From Sphingopyxis microcysteis (GTDB lineage: Bacteria > Pseudomonadota > Alphaproteobacteria > Sphingomonadales > Sphingomonadaceae), in contig NZ_JAANYY010000002.1 in assembly GCF_012274265.1 (NCBI RefSeq), forward strand, positions 868,001 through 932,000: a stretch of DNA of 64,000 nt, read 5' to 3'. Positions within the stretch are counted from its first letter, which is position 1. Each line of letters starts with the position of its first letter. Under the pieces are notes generated by a model. That model saw only the letters and a list, made by a program, of their open reading frames with translations, searched no databases and was not told the DNA's origin. The position numbers and the translations under genes were made by a program. Below, piece after piece: positions 46,700 to 55,866 of the stretch.

Positions 46700-47424
46700 C
46701 CGCCACCGCCATCGTCTGCGCGGTCCGTGCGCACGGCGAGCATGGCGCGATTTTGCGCGCGTTGACCGAGGAAGCCGGACTCGTCGGCGGCTATGTGCGC
46801 GGCGGGCGGTCGACGCGGCTGCGTCCGATCCTGATCCCGGGCAATCTGGTCGCGCTCGAGCTGCGCGCGCGGACCGAGGAGCAGTTGGCGAGTGCGACCG
46901 CCGAGCTGCTCGCCAGCCGCGCGCCGCTATTGGCCGAACCGCTCGCGGCGGCGGCGATCGACTGGGTGACCAGCCTGACCACGGCAACGCTGCCCGAAAG
47001 CCAGCCCTACCCGGCGCTATATTCCGCGCTTTCGGCGGTGCTCGACGCGATCGGCGCCGCCTCCGCGGCGCGGCAATGGGCGGCAGCGCTGGCGCGTTAC
47101 GAATTGCTGCTGCTCGCCGAACTGGGTTTCGGGCTGAACCTTGAGGAATGCGTGGTGACCGGCGCTACGGACAAACTCGCTTTCGTCAGCCCGAAATCGG
47201 GCGGGGCGGTGAGCGTCGCGGCGGCGGCGGGTTATGAGGAACGGTTGTTTCGCCTGCCGGGCTTCCTGCGCGGGAATGACGCCAGCCCGGCGATGGGCGA
47301 CGTTCTCGACAGCCTTGCCATCACCGGCCATTTCCTTGACCGTGACGTCCTCGATGGCCGCAACCGCGACTTGCTGACGGCAAGGCAAAGATTGGTCGAC
47401 CGGCTCAAGAGGGCGGTTGCGTGA
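46687..47424 (+). CDS. recO: DNA repair protein RecO
   Basis: A 245-residue protein with an N-terminal OB fold ([20 protein letters not shown], then [19 protein letters not shown]) and a helical C-terminal domain ([20 protein letters not shown]). It helps load RecA in gap repair with RecR. No zinc Cys cluster is visible, as in many relatives. A TTG at 46687 inside the thioesterase gene is the only start matching the family N-terminus; the frame stays open upstream but encodes no RecO sequence. Confidence 0.87.
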   Translation: MASLTATAIVCAVRAHGEHGAILRALTEEAGLVGGYVRGGRSTRLRPILIPGNLVALELRARTEEQLASATAELLASRAPLLAEPLAAAAIDWVTSLTTATLPESQPYPALYSALSAVLDAIGAASAARQWAAALARYELLLLAELGFGLNLEECVVTGATDKLAFVSPKSGGAVSVAAAAGYEERLFRLPGFLRGNDASPAMGDVLDSLAITGHFLDRDVLDGRNRDLLTARQRLVDRLKRAVA

Positions 47425-47485
47425 CTCGGCCGTGCTGCCTAGAGGAGCAGCGTTAAACCGGGACTATCCGCCCACTCCGTTTGTG

Positions 47486-47555
47486 CTGAGCTTGTCGAAG
47501 CACCGTCCTTTCTTTGACGGCGCCAAAGGGAAGAGCGGCCCTTCGACAAGCTCAG
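47486..47555. repeat. Inverted repeat element, family C copy 2
   Basis: The same 15-bp arms as the copy at 27824-27890 lie at 47486-47500 and 47541-47555, separated by 40 bp. It sits between recO and leuB and is read through by an open frame in phase with leuB. Confidence 0.85.
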
Positions 47556-47590
47556 GGCGAACGGTGTTTCTGGACGAAAAGGGTGACGCA

Positions 47591-48637
47591 TTGAAAATCC
47601 TGCTGCTGGCTGGCGACGGTATCGGTCCCGAGATCATGGCGGAGGCCGAAAAGGTCCTTGGCGCGCTCGCGCTGCCCGTCATGCTCGACCGCGCGCTCGT
47701 CGGCGGTGCGGCGTTCGCGGCGACGGGCCATCCGCTGCCGGCTGAAACGCTCGAAAAGGCAAAAGCCGCCGATGCGATCCTGTTCGGCGCGGTCGGGGAT
47801 CCGCGCTTCGACAATGTCGAGCGGCATCTGCGCCCCGAACAGGCGATCCTCGGGCTCCGCGCCGAACTCGGCCTGTTCGCCAATCTTCGCCCCGCCAAGC
47901 TGTTCGCCGGGCTCGAGGACAGCTCGGCGCTGCGTCCCGAGGTCGCCTCGGCGATCGATCTGCTGATCGTTCGCGAGCTCAACGGCGACGTCTATTTCGG
48001 CGAAAAGGGTATGCGCACGACGCCAGACGGCGAGCGCGAAGGCTATGACGTCATGTCGTACAGCGAGAGCGAAGTGCGGCGCATTGCGCATGTCGCCTTC
48101 CGTGCGGCGCAGGGCCGCGGGAAGCGGCTTTGCTCGGTCGACAAGGCGAATGTGCTCGAAACCTCGCAGCTGTGGCGCGATGTGGTGATCGAGGTCGCGA
48201 AGGAATATCCCGACGTCGCGCTGACCCACATGTATGTCGACAACGCCGCGATGCAGCTCGTGCGCAACCCCGGCCAGTTCGATGTCATCGTCACCGGCAA
48301 TCTGTTCGGCGACATCTTGTCGGATCAGGCGTCGATGTGCGTCGGTTCGATCGGGCTGCTCGCATCCGCGTCGCTCAGCGAAGGCCGCTTGGGCCTGTAC
48401 GAACCGATCCACGGCAGCGCACCCGACATCGCGGGCAGGGGCGTCGCCAATCCGCTGGCGATGATCCTGTCGCTCGCGATGCTGCTCCGCCATTCGGGCG
48501 GCGACGAGGCGAGCGCGGCGCGGATCGAGGCGGCGGTGGCAAAAATTCTGGCCGACGGGTGCCGCGGCGCCGACCTGGGCGGAAATATGAGCACGGCGGC
48601 GCTGGGCGATGCAGTTGTTGCGGCTTTGAACGGATAG
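47591..48637 (+). CDS. leuB: 3-isopropylmalate dehydrogenase
   Basis: A 348-residue NAD-dependent enzyme of leucine synthesis. It begins [19 protein letters not shown] and shows [17 protein letters not shown] (substrate loop), [26 protein letters not shown] and [20 protein letters not shown] at 47591 after AAGGGTG is taken as the start. The frame is open back to 47417, but that part is repeat sequence. metZ begins 5 bp after its stop. Confidence 0.94.
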   Translation: MKILLLAGDGIGPEIMAEAEKVLGALALPVMLDRALVGGAAFAATGHPLPAETLEKAKAADAILFGAVGDPRFDNVERHLRPEQAILGLRAELGLFANLRPAKLFAGLEDSSALRPEVASAIDLLIVRELNGDVYFGEKGMRTTPDGEREGYDVMSYSESEVRRIAHVAFRAAQGRGKRLCSVDKANVLETSQLWRDVVIEVAKEYPDVALTHMYVDNAAMQLVRNPGQFDVIVTGNLFGDILSDQASMCVGSIGLLASASLSEGRLGLYEPIHGSAPDIAGRGVANPLAMILSLAMLLRHSGGDEASAARIEAAVAKILADGCRGADLGGNMSTAALGDAVVAALNG

Positions 48638-48642
48638 ATCAG

Positions 48643-49848
48643 ATGAAAAAGACCACGGGCTTCGATCGCAGCACCACCCGCAACTGGCACCCGGCGACGC
48701 AGGCGGTGCGCGGCGGCACATGGCGTAGCGAACATGGCGAAACGTCGGAGGCGCTGTTCCTGACCTCGGGCTACACCTATGACGATGCCGAGACGGTCGC
48801 CGCGCGTTTCGCGGGCGAGGCGCAGGGCATGACCTATTCGCGGCTCCAGAACCCGACCGTCGCGATGCTCGAGGAGCGCATCGCGCTGATGGAGGGCGCC
48901 GAGGCGTGCCGGACGCAGGCAACCGGCATGGCGGCGATGACGACCGCGTTGCTCTGTCAGCTATCGGCGGGTGACCATATCGTCGCCGCTAAGGCGGCGT
49001 TCGGATCGTGCCGTTGGCTCGTTGACCAGCTGTGCCCGCGCTTCGGAATCGAAACGACGGTGATCGATGGGCGCGACAATGATGCTTGGGAAAAGGCCAT
49101 CAAATCAAACACCAAGGTCTTTTTCTTCGAAACGCCTGCGAACCCGACGATGGACATCGTCGACATGAAACATGTGTGCAGCGTGGCGCGCGCGCATGGC
49201 ATCACGACGGTGGTCGACAATGCCTTTGCCACGAGCGTGCTTCAGCGCCCGATGGACTTCGGCGCCGACGTCGTAGCCTATTCGGCGACCAAGCTGATGG
49301 AGGGGCAGGGGCGCGTGCTCGCGGGTGCGGTGTGCGGGACCGAGAAATTCATCAACGACGTGTTGCTGCCGTTCCAGCGCAACACAGGCCCCAACCTGTC
49401 GCCGTTCAACGCGTGGGTGGTGCTGAAAGGCCTCGAAACGCTCGACCTGCGCGCGCGGCGCCAGTCGGAGAATGCACTGGCGGTCGGCAAGTTTGTCGAA
49501 AAGCGGGTGCCGAAGATCCTCCACCCAGGCCTTGCCAGTCATCCGCAGCACAATCTGGCGATGAGCCAGATGGAGGCGTGCGGGCCGATCTTTTCCTTCA
49601 TTCTCGAAGGGCGCGAACAGGCGATGGCGCTGCTCAACGCGCTCGAACTGGTCGATATTTCAAACAATATCGGCGACTCACGGAGCTTGTGCTGCCACCC
49701 CGCATCGACCACCCATTATAGCGTCAGTGCCGAAGCGCGCGCCGACATGGGGGTCGTCGACGGCATGCTGCGGATCAATATCGGGCTCGAAGACCCGCGC
49801 GACCTGATCGCCGATCTGGACCAGGCATTGACCAAAGTCGGGCTTTGA
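48643..49848 (+). CDS. metZ: O-succinylhomoserine sulfhydrylase
   Basis: A 401-residue Cys/Met-metabolism PLP enzyme that makes homocysteine from O-succinylhomoserine and sulfide. It starts with NWHPATQAVRGGTWRSEHGE and shows YSRLQNPTVAMLEERIALMEGAE, VVDNAFATSVLQRP and the PLP lysine in YSATKLMEGQGR. The pattern favours MetZ over MetB or MetC. No SAM riboswitch lies in the 5-bp gap after leuB. Confidence 0.9.
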   Translation: MKKTTGFDRSTTRNWHPATQAVRGGTWRSEHGETSEALFLTSGYTYDDAETVAARFAGEAQGMTYSRLQNPTVAMLEERIALMEGAEACRTQATGMAAMTTALLCQLSAGDHIVAAKAAFGSCRWLVDQLCPRFGIETTVIDGRDNDAWEKAIKSNTKVFFFETPANPTMDIVDMKHVCSVARAHGITTVVDNAFATSVLQRPMDFGADVVAYSATKLMEGQGRVLAGAVCGTEKFINDVLLPFQRNTGPNLSPFNAWVVLKGLETLDLRARRQSENALAVGKFVEKRVPKILHPGLASHPQHNLAMSQMEACGPIFSFILEGREQAMALLNALELVDISNNIGDSRSLCCHPASTTHYSVSAEARADMGVVDGMLRINIGLEDPRDLIADLDQALTKVGL

Positions 49849-49865
49849 GCGACGCTGTAGGCGCG

Positions 49866-50267
49866 ATGATCGACTCCTTCTTCCCCTTTGCCGCGACCAC
49901 CGGCCCCGTCACCGTGCGCGTGTCGGTCAGCTATCTGCCCGAACAGTCGCACCCGGCGCTCGGTCGCTGGTTCTGGGCCTATCATGTCCGGATCGAAAAT
50001 CATGGCGACGTTGCGGTCCAGCTGATCAGCCGTCATTGGCGGATCAGCGACGGGCGCGGCCAGATCAGCGAAGTCGAAGGCGAAGGGGTGGTCGGCGAAC
50101 AGCCGCTGATCGCACCCGGCGGCGCCTATGACTATGTGTCGGGTTGCCCGCTGCCGACCCCCGAAGGGTCGATGGTCGGCAGTTATGCGATGGAAATCGG
50201 CGACGGATCGCAGATGCTGGTCGCCATCCCGCATTTCCCGCTCGTGGCGCCTGCGACCGCCGCATGA
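49866..50267 (+). CDS. apaG: ApaG protein
   Basis: A 133-residue fibronectin type III-like fold protein (DUF525): VRVSVSYLPEQSHPA, FWAYHVRIENHGDVAVQLISRHW and GCPLPTPEGSMVGSYAM. In E. coli apaG affects Co2+/Mg2+ homeostasis; its biochemical role is not settled. The ATG at 49866 is chosen; a TTG at 49845 would overlap the metZ stop. Its stop overlaps the LysR gene by ATGA. Confidence 0.92.
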   Translation: MIDSFFPFAATTGPVTVRVSVSYLPEQSHPALGRWFWAYHVRIENHGDVAVQLISRHWRISDGRGQISEVEGEGVVGEQPLIAPGGAYDYVSGCPLPTPEGSMVGSYAMEIGDGSQMLVAIPHFPLVAPATAA

Positions 50268-51055
50268 AACGCACGCACCTGCCGCTCAACGCCCTGCGCG
50301 TGTTCGACGCCGCTGCCCGGCATTTGAGCTTCACGCGCGCTGCCGACGAACTCGCGGTAACCCCGGCTGCGGTCGGACAACAAATCCGCGCGCTCGAGGA
50401 TATGCTCGGCGTCGTGCTGTTCCGCCGCACGCCCAAGGGCTTGGAGCTGACCGGTGAGGCCGAGGCAGGCCTTGATGCGCTGCGACAAGGCTTTCTGCAG
50501 TTCGAGGAATCGGTCCGCGCGATGCAGGCGGGGCAGTCGTCGCAGTCGTTGACGATCGCGGCGCCGCGCGACCTGACCGCAAAATGGCTTGCGCCGCGGC
50601 TCGCGCGCTATAGCCAGCAGGCGCCCGACGTGCGTTTCACTTTGGTGTCCGCCGACAGCGGTATCGACTTCACCGAGGCCAACCTCGATCTCGCGATTTT
50701 CTGGGCCGACGGCACGGGCGATCATGAGGGCGTGGCGCTCGCCGATCCGCTGATGGTGACCGTTGCGGGCCCGGGCAGCAGCAGCGACACGCGGATCGCC
50801 TGGCCGGGTTGCCCGGTCGCCGATGGCGAACCCGCGCTGCGTTTGGGCGATGCCGGTCTCGCCATCGATGCGGCAGCCAACGGACTTGGCCACGCCAATG
50901 TCCCGGCGATGCTTGCGGAAGCCGATATTGCGGCGGGCCGCGTTCGCCAGATTGGCGAGACCGTTACCGTGAAGCGGGGTTACTGGCTGGTCGCCCCGAC
51001 GCCGCAGTGGCGTCAGGCCAAGGTCAAGGCGCTGGTTGCCGCGTTGACGGCGTAA
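50264..51055 (+). CDS. LysR-family transcriptional regulator (GcvA-like)
   Basis: A 263-residue regulator with an N-terminal winged HTH (LSFTRAADELAVTPAAVGQQ, then LEDMLGVVLFRRT) and a short C-terminal substrate-binding domain. The PLNALRVFDAAARHLSFTRA start is typical of the GcvA/AmpR subgroup. It is translationally coupled to apaG. Its targets are unknown; the convergent beta-lactamase-fold gene is only 18 bp away, but no operator is evident. Confidence 0.86.
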   Translation: MKRTHLPLNALRVFDAAARHLSFTRAADELAVTPAAVGQQIRALEDMLGVVLFRRTPKGLELTGEAEAGLDALRQGFLQFEESVRAMQAGQSSQSLTIAAPRDLTAKWLAPRLARYSQQAPDVRFTLVSADSGIDFTEANLDLAIFWADGTGDHEGVALADPLMVTVAGPGSSSDTRIAWPGCPVADGEPALRLGDAGLAIDAAANGLGHANVPAMLAEADIAAGRVRQIGETVTVKRGYWLVAPTPQWRQAKVKALVAALTA

Positions 51056-51073
51056 ACATCGACCTCAAGGTCG

Positions 51074-52384
51074 CTATTTGACCGCCAGCGTCAGCAATCT
51101 TGTGACCAGCCCGACCATCGTTTCAGTGGCAACCGGCGCGTCCGGGTTGTTCCAGCTCGCCGTGACCACGAACCATTTGCCGTCCGACTTGCGCTGGCCG
51201 AGTAGGCTCATCGAAATCACGCCAAGCTCGGACCCGCCCTTGTAACCGAGCCAGCTCCAATCCTTGGTGGCGCCCGGGTTTACGCCCGGGTTGATCGCCA
51301 TCACCGACATCGCCGTCGGCGAGTTGCGCTTGCGCAGGTCAATCATCAATTTTGCGACGTCGTTGGGGCTGGCGAACCATTCGAGACTGTCGATATAGCG
51401 CGGTTTTCCAGCGAAGCTCACGCCGTCAACATTGGAAAGGGTCAACCGGAGCTGGTTGGTATTGATCAGTTCGCGCTGCGCCGCATCGTCACCCGCGATA
51501 AAGGCGGTACGCTCGCCTTCGAAATTATTCCCCTTGAGCGCAAAGGCCTCGACCGTGGTCAGAAACGGGATGTTGCGCGACGGATTGCTGTGCCCCGCCG
51601 TCCGCATCCGCGCCTCGATCGCCTCGCGGCCGAGCAGGTGGATCAGCGTATCGGTCGCGCTGTTGTCGCTGACCGAAATCATCCAGTTCGCCAGGCTTTG
51701 CAGCGTGACCGGTGTATCCTTCGGCCAGTTTGCGGTGCCCATCGACGAAAAACTGAGATGCGACAGCGGCACGACATCGGACCAGCGGCGCTTCTTCGCG
51801 GCGACCTGAGCCGCCAGTTCATCGAGTATGTAGAGCTTGAAGGTCGATCCGACGGCGAATTGCTGGTCGGGGTTGGCCGATGCGAGCGGGCGAACGGTGT
51901 CGCCGGTGATTTCGGCAACGAGGAAGCCGGTCGATCCCGGCAATGCGGCAATTTCGGCAGCGATCGTGTCGAAGCTGTCGTTCGCCATTTCAAAGCCGGT
52001 CAGGCGCAGCCCGATGACGCGCGCGTCGGGATCGGCGCCAACGTCGAGCAGTACCGCCCCGACGCCCTTCTCAAACCGCAGCGCAAGCGAGCCTGAACGG
52101 CCGTCGTTCGACACCAGCTTCTCGACCGCGATCGGCTTGCCATATTGCGCGATCAGGCTGGCGGTCATCGCCCTGAACTGCGCCTCGGGCAGGGCAGATT
52201 GGAATGTCTGGTCGAAATAGTCGGCGAACGCGACCGCGCCGCCCAGCACATCGACAAGCTGCGCGGCGCGCCGCTCGAAGGCGGAGTCAGCCGCGGCCTG
52301 CATTTCGGGCGACTGCGCCAAGCTCTGTCCGGCGGGCAACGTCAGCCCAAGCGCAGATGCCAGTAAAACAGCCTTTCGGACCAT
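51074..52384 (-). CDS. Serine beta-lactamase-like hydrolase with NTF2-like N-terminus
   Basis: A 436-residue exported protein. It has a signal peptide (LLASALGLTLPAGQSLA), an N-terminal region (about 30-160) of small alpha/beta type, and a class A beta-lactamase fold. Active-site motifs are STFK (nucleophile Ser), SDN in VSDNSATDTLIHLL and KGG in YKGGSELG instead of KTG/KSG. The missing Thr/Ser and lack of an obvious Glu166 make a true penicillinase doubtful. A peptidoglycan-peptide role is possible. The start at 52384 follows GGGG. Confidence 0.78.
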   Translation of the reverse strand: MVRKAVLLASALGLTLPAGQSLAQSPEMQAAADSAFERRAAQLVDVLGGAVAFADYFDQTFQSALPEAQFRAMTASLIAQYGKPIAVEKLVSNDGRSGSLALRFEKGVGAVLLDVGADPDARVIGLRLTGFEMANDSFDTIAAEIAALPGSTGFLVAEITGDTVRPLASANPDQQFAVGSTFKLYILDELAAQVAAKKRRWSDVVPLSHLSFSSMGTANWPKDTPVTLQSLANWMISVSDNSATDTLIHLLGREAIEARMRTAGHSNPSRNIPFLTTVEAFALKGNNFEGERTAFIAGDDAAQRELINTNQLRLTLSNVDGVSFAGKPRYIDSLEWFASPNDVAKLMIDLRKRNSPTAMSVMAINPGVNPGATKDWSWLGYKGGSELGVISMSLLGQRKSDGKWFVVTASWNNPDAPVATETMVGLVTRLLTLAVK

Positions 52385-52421
52385 GACGAACCCCGTTTCA
52401 GGCAAAAAATCCGTGGCAATC

Positions 52422-54401
52422 CTACGCGTCGATTGCCGCCTCGTCGAGCGTCGCGGCATTGGCCTGGATGAACTGGAAACGATGTTCGGGATGCTTGCCC
52501 ATCAAGCGGTCGACCAGATCCTTGACCAGGTACCGCTCTTCATATTCCTGTGGCAGCGTAACGCGCAGCATGGAGCGCGTCGCCGGGTCCATCGTCGTTT
52601 CTTTCAATTGGTTAGGATTCATTTCTCCCAACCCTTTGAAGCGGCCAACCTCGACTTTCTTCCCCTTGAACTGTGTCGCTTCAAGCTCGGCGCGATGCGC
52701 GTCGTCGCGCGCATAGGCCGACGTGCTGCCCGCGGTCAGGCGATAGAGCGGCGGTTGCGCCAGATAGACATGCCCACGGCGCACGATGTCGGGCATTTCC
52801 TGAAAGAAAAAGGTCATCAGCAAGGTCGCGATATGCGCGCCGTCGACATCGGCATCGGTCATGATCACGATTTTTTCGTAGCGCAGCCGGTCGGCATCGC
52901 AATCCTTGCGCATGCCGCAGCCCAGCGCGAGCGCCAGGTCGGCGATCTCCTGATTGGCGCGGATCTTGTCGGCGCTCGCGCTTGCGACATTCAATATCTT
53001 GCCGCGGATCGGCAGGATCGCCTGCGTCTTGCGGTCGCGCGCCTGTTTGGCGCTGCCGCCGGCACTGTCGCCTTCGACGATGAATAATTCCGTGCCTTCG
53101 GGGCCGTCATTCGCACAATCTGTCAGCTTGCCCGGCAGGCGAAGCTTGCGCCCGCTGGTTGCCGTCTTGCGCTTGACCTCGCGCTCGGCCTTGCGCTTCA
53201 GCCGCTCGTCCATGCGGTCGAGGACAAGCCCGAGCAGCGCGCGGCCACGATCCATATTGTCCGAAAGGAAGTGGTCGAAATGGTCTCGAACGGCGTTTTC
53301 GGTCAGGCGCGCCGCTTCGGGGCTCGACAGACGATCCTTGGTCTGGCTCTGGAATTGCGGGTCGCGAATGAACACCGACAGCATCATTTCGCCGCCGTTG
53401 AACACGTCCTCCGCGGTGATCTGCGCCGCCTTTTTCTGCCCGATCAGCTCGCCAAAACCCCGCAAACCCTTGGTCAGCGCCGCGCGCAGCCCCGCCTCGT
53501 GCGTGCCGCCGGCGGGGGTCGGGATGGTGTTGCAGTACCAGCTATAGCTGCCGTCGGACCACAGCGGCCAGGCAATCGCCCATTCAGCACGGCCCTGGTC
53601 CCCCGGAAAATCCTGACGGCCGATGAAGGGCTCGGCGGTCGCACATTCGCGCGTTCCGATCTGCTCCTTCAGATGATCGGCGAGACCACCCGGAAACTGG
53701 AAGGTGGCTTCGGCAGGCGTATCGTCACCGATCAACTCGGCGGCGCATTTCCACCGAATTTCCACGCCCGCGAACAAATAGGCCTTTGACCGCGCCATGC
53801 GATACAGCCGCTGCGGTTTGAAGCGCTGATGGTCGCCGAAGATTTCGGGGTCGGGGGTGAATGACACGCTGGTCCCGCGGCGGTTGGGGGTCGGGCCGAG
53901 CTCCTCAAGTCCGCCGACCGGGGTGCCGCGCGCAAAGCGCTGGCGGTACAATTGCTTGCCGCGCGCAACCTCGACCTCGGTATCGATCGACAGCGCGTTG
54001 ACGACACTGATCCCGACGCCGTGCAGGCCGCCCGATGTCGCATAGGCCTTGCCTTCGAACTTTCCGCCGGAATGGAGCGTCGTCAGGATCACCTCCAGCG
54101 CCGATTTGCCGGGAAATTTGGGATGCGGGTCGATCGGGATGCCGCGACCGTTATCGGTGACGGTCAACCGGTTGCCGACATCGAGCGTGATTTCGATGCG
54201 GCTGGCATGGCCTGCCACCGCCTCGTCCATGCTGTTGTCGATCACCTCGGCGGCAAGGTGATGCAGGGCGCGCTCGTCGGTGCCGCCGATGTACATGCCG
54301 GGGCGCCGCCGGACAGGCTCCAGCCCCTCCAGCACTTCGATCTGCGAAGCATTGTAGCTCTCGGTAGCCGGGGTCGCGGCGTCGAACAAATCGTGACTCA
54401 T
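52422..54401 (-). CDS. parE: DNA topoisomerase IV subunit B
   Basis: A 659-residue type IIA topoisomerase ATPase subunit that decatenates daughter chromosomes with ParC. It shows RRPGMYIGGTDERALHHL, TVTDNGRGIPIDPHPKFPG, GGLHGVGISVVNAL (GHKL ATPase), and Toprim motifs VEGDSAGGSAKQARDR and MTDADVDGAHIATLL. Length and QAILPIRGKILN favour ParE over GyrB. The start at 54401 (MSHDLFDAAT) is preferred over the longer upstream frame. Confidence 0.92.
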   Translation of the reverse strand: MSHDLFDAATPATESYNASQIEVLEGLEPVRRRPGMYIGGTDERALHHLAAEVIDNSMDEAVAGHASRIEITLDVGNRLTVTDNGRGIPIDPHPKFPGKSALEVILTTLHSGGKFEGKAYATSGGLHGVGISVVNALSIDTEVEVARGKQLYRQRFARGTPVGGLEELGPTPNRRGTSVSFTPDPEIFGDHQRFKPQRLYRMARSKAYLFAGVEIRWKCAAELIGDDTPAEATFQFPGGLADHLKEQIGTRECATAEPFIGRQDFPGDQGRAEWAIAWPLWSDGSYSWYCNTIPTPAGGTHEAGLRAALTKGLRGFGELIGQKKAAQITAEDVFNGGEMMLSVFIRDPQFQSQTKDRLSSPEAARLTENAVRDHFDHFLSDNMDRGRALLGLVLDRMDERLKRKAEREVKRKTATSGRKLRLPGKLTDCANDGPEGTELFIVEGDSAGGSAKQARDRKTQAILPIRGKILNVASASADKIRANQEIADLALALGCGMRKDCDADRLRYEKIVIMTDADVDGAHIATLLMTFFFQEMPDIVRRGHVYLAQPPLYRLTAGSTSAYARDDAHRAELEATQFKGKKVEVGRFKGLGEMNPNQLKETTMDPATRSMLRVTLPQEYEERYLVKDLVDRLMGKHPEHRFQFIQANAATLDEAAIDA

Positions 54402-54503
54402 GCCTTGGCTATAGGGGGCGGGAAAGCCCGCTGGCAAGCGCGGTTTTCGGGCGATGCGAACCGAACCGCAGGCACTCAATTCGTCCCGTTTTTGTGTATC
54501 GAC

Positions 54504-54529
54504 GGAACTTTGGGCAAGCAGGACGGGTT
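54504..54529 (+). promoter_or_regulatory. EcfG-like (general stress sigma) promoter candidate
   Basis: GGAAC at 54504-54508, a 17-bp spacer and GGTT at 54526-54529, close to the alphaproteobacterial EcfG consensus GGAAC-N16-17-CGTT. It lies about 40 bp upstream of the outer-membrane protein start. One position in the -10 differs from consensus. Confidence 0.35.
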
Positions 54530-54570
54530 TGGCGGGTGACTAAAAAGTCATTCAAAAAGTGGAGTAAAAC

Positions 54571-55401
54571 ATGAAAGCTCTCTCTCTCCTCGCCGTTCTG
54601 GCGGCCACTACCGTCGCCGTCCCGGCCTTCGCGCAAGACCGCGACCCGTCGCAGGATTTTGACGGTCCCTACATCAGCATTGGCGGCGGCGGCACGCTGC
54701 AAGGCAGCGATCGCGGCGAAACCGTGCTGTTCGATACCAACCGCGATGGCACGTATGGCGACCAGGTAACGACCGTTGGCGGCGCCAACGCCTTTTCGAC
54801 CGGCTTTTGCAATGGCGCGGCCACCAGCAGCGCTAACCTCAATTGCCGCAACGACAAGGACGGCCCCGAATATTTCGCCCGGCTGGGCTTTGACAAGCGC
54901 ATGGGCAATTTCGTCCTCGGCGCCGTGATCGAGGGCGGTCGCAGCGTGGCGCGCGACAGCGTCACGGCATTCTCGACTACGCCGGCGAGCTACACCTTCA
55001 GCCGTGAAGCCGATTATCAGGCGAATGCCCGCCTGCGCGCCGGTTACACCCCCGGTGGGGGCGCGTTGTTCTATGTGACCGGCGGCGGCGCCTATGCCCG
55101 TCTCGATAACCGCTTCACCACGAGCAACACCGCCAACAGCTTTGCCAACAACGGCAAGACCAACGGCTGGGGCTATACCGCAGGCGGCGGCGCCGAAATC
55201 ATGGTGACCAACAACATCGCGGTTGGGCTCGAATATCTGTACACCGACATCAAGGACAATGATTTTGTCGTCAATGTCGGCCAGGGTACGGCACCCGCGA
55301 CCAATCCGTTCCTGCTAAATGGCGGCGGCACGGACATGAAGCGTAGCAGCGACCATTTCCGCACCCACAGCGTGCGCGGGACGCTGAGCTTCCGCTTCTA
55401 A
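54571..55401 (+). CDS. Outer-membrane beta-barrel protein (Omp25/OmpA-barrel type)
   Basis: A 276-residue protein with a signal peptide (MKALSLLAVLAATTVAVPAFA). The mature part alternates polar and hydrophobic residues as in an 8-stranded barrel, with ARLGFDKRMGNFVLGAVIEGG, TAGGGAEIMVTNNIAVGLEYLY, and a C-terminal Phe (GTLSFRF) needed for BAM-assisted insertion. It has no OmpA peptidoglycan domain. The strong ribosome site is GTGGAGT, and a terminator follows its stop. Function beyond structure is unknown. Confidence 0.85.
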   Translation: MKALSLLAVLAATTVAVPAFAQDRDPSQDFDGPYISIGGGGTLQGSDRGETVLFDTNRDGTYGDQVTTVGGANAFSTGFCNGAATSSANLNCRNDKDGPEYFARLGFDKRMGNFVLGAVIEGGRSVARDSVTAFSTTPASYTFSREADYQANARLRAGYTPGGGALFYVTGGGAYARLDNRFTTSNTANSFANNGKTNGWGYTAGGGAEIMVTNNIAVGLEYLYTDIKDNDFVVNVGQGTAPATNPFLLNGGGTDMKRSSDHFRTHSVRGTLSFRF

Positions 55402-55425
55402 ACTATTGAAAACAAGTAGTTGAAA

Positions 55426-55455
55426 GGCGTCGGATCAAAAGATCCGGCGCCTTTT
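55426..55455. terminator. Terminator after the outer-membrane protein gene
   Basis: An 11-bp stem (55426-55436 with 55441-55451, one G-T pair) around AAAA, then TTTT (55452-55455). An opposite-side A run suggests it can also stop transcription of the convergent thioesterase gene. Confidence 0.85.
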
Positions 55456-55457
55456 GG

Positions 55458-55856
55458 CTATTCGGGCGTCGGTGCCGCGAAGATCGCGAAATTTCCGTTC
55501 GCGCTGCTGACCAGGCGGCCATCTTGATACAGTTTGGCGTCGATATTGGCGACGCGTTTGCCGCGGTGCAGCACTTGCGCTTCGCAGGTGAGCCGCCCTT
55601 CGCCGACGCGGACATGATAGTTGAATTTGATCTCCAGCGTCGCGCACCATCGATCGGCGTCGAGCACGCTGGTCAGCGCACCCCCCATCGCGGTGTCAGC
55701 CAGCGAATAGGCAACACCGCCGTGCGCGGCACCTTGCGGGCTGAAATGCTGATGGCGATTGACGTCGATCGCCATCACGCAGCGCCCGTCGCCGCGCTCG
55801 ACCATTTGCAGGCCGAGCGCGCGCGCGAACTCGAACTCCTGAGCGAACGTCCTCAC
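55458..55856 (-). CDS. PaaI-family hotdog thioesterase
   Basis: A 132-residue hotdog protein with the motif HFSPQGAAHGGVAYSLADTA (about residues 38-57) where the PaaI-type His/Gly/Asp pattern is present, then EIKFNYHVRVGEGRL. It probably hydrolyses an aromatic or acyl-CoA; PaaI itself is one possibility but no paa genes are nearby. It lies 10 bp after the gcrA stop on the same strand. Confidence 0.82.
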   Translation of the reverse strand: MRTFAQEFEFARALGLQMVERGDGRCVMAIDVNRHQHFSPQGAAHGGVAYSLADTAMGGALTSVLDADRWCATLEIKFNYHVRVGEGRLTCEAQVLHRGKRVANIDAKLYQDGRLVSSANGNFAIFAAPTPE

Positions 55857-55866
55857 CGAGCGCGCC

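Noticed and set aside
48631..48642. A SAM-type riboswitch before metZ
   Set aside because: Only 5 bases separate the leuB stop from the metZ start, leaving no room for a riboswitch.
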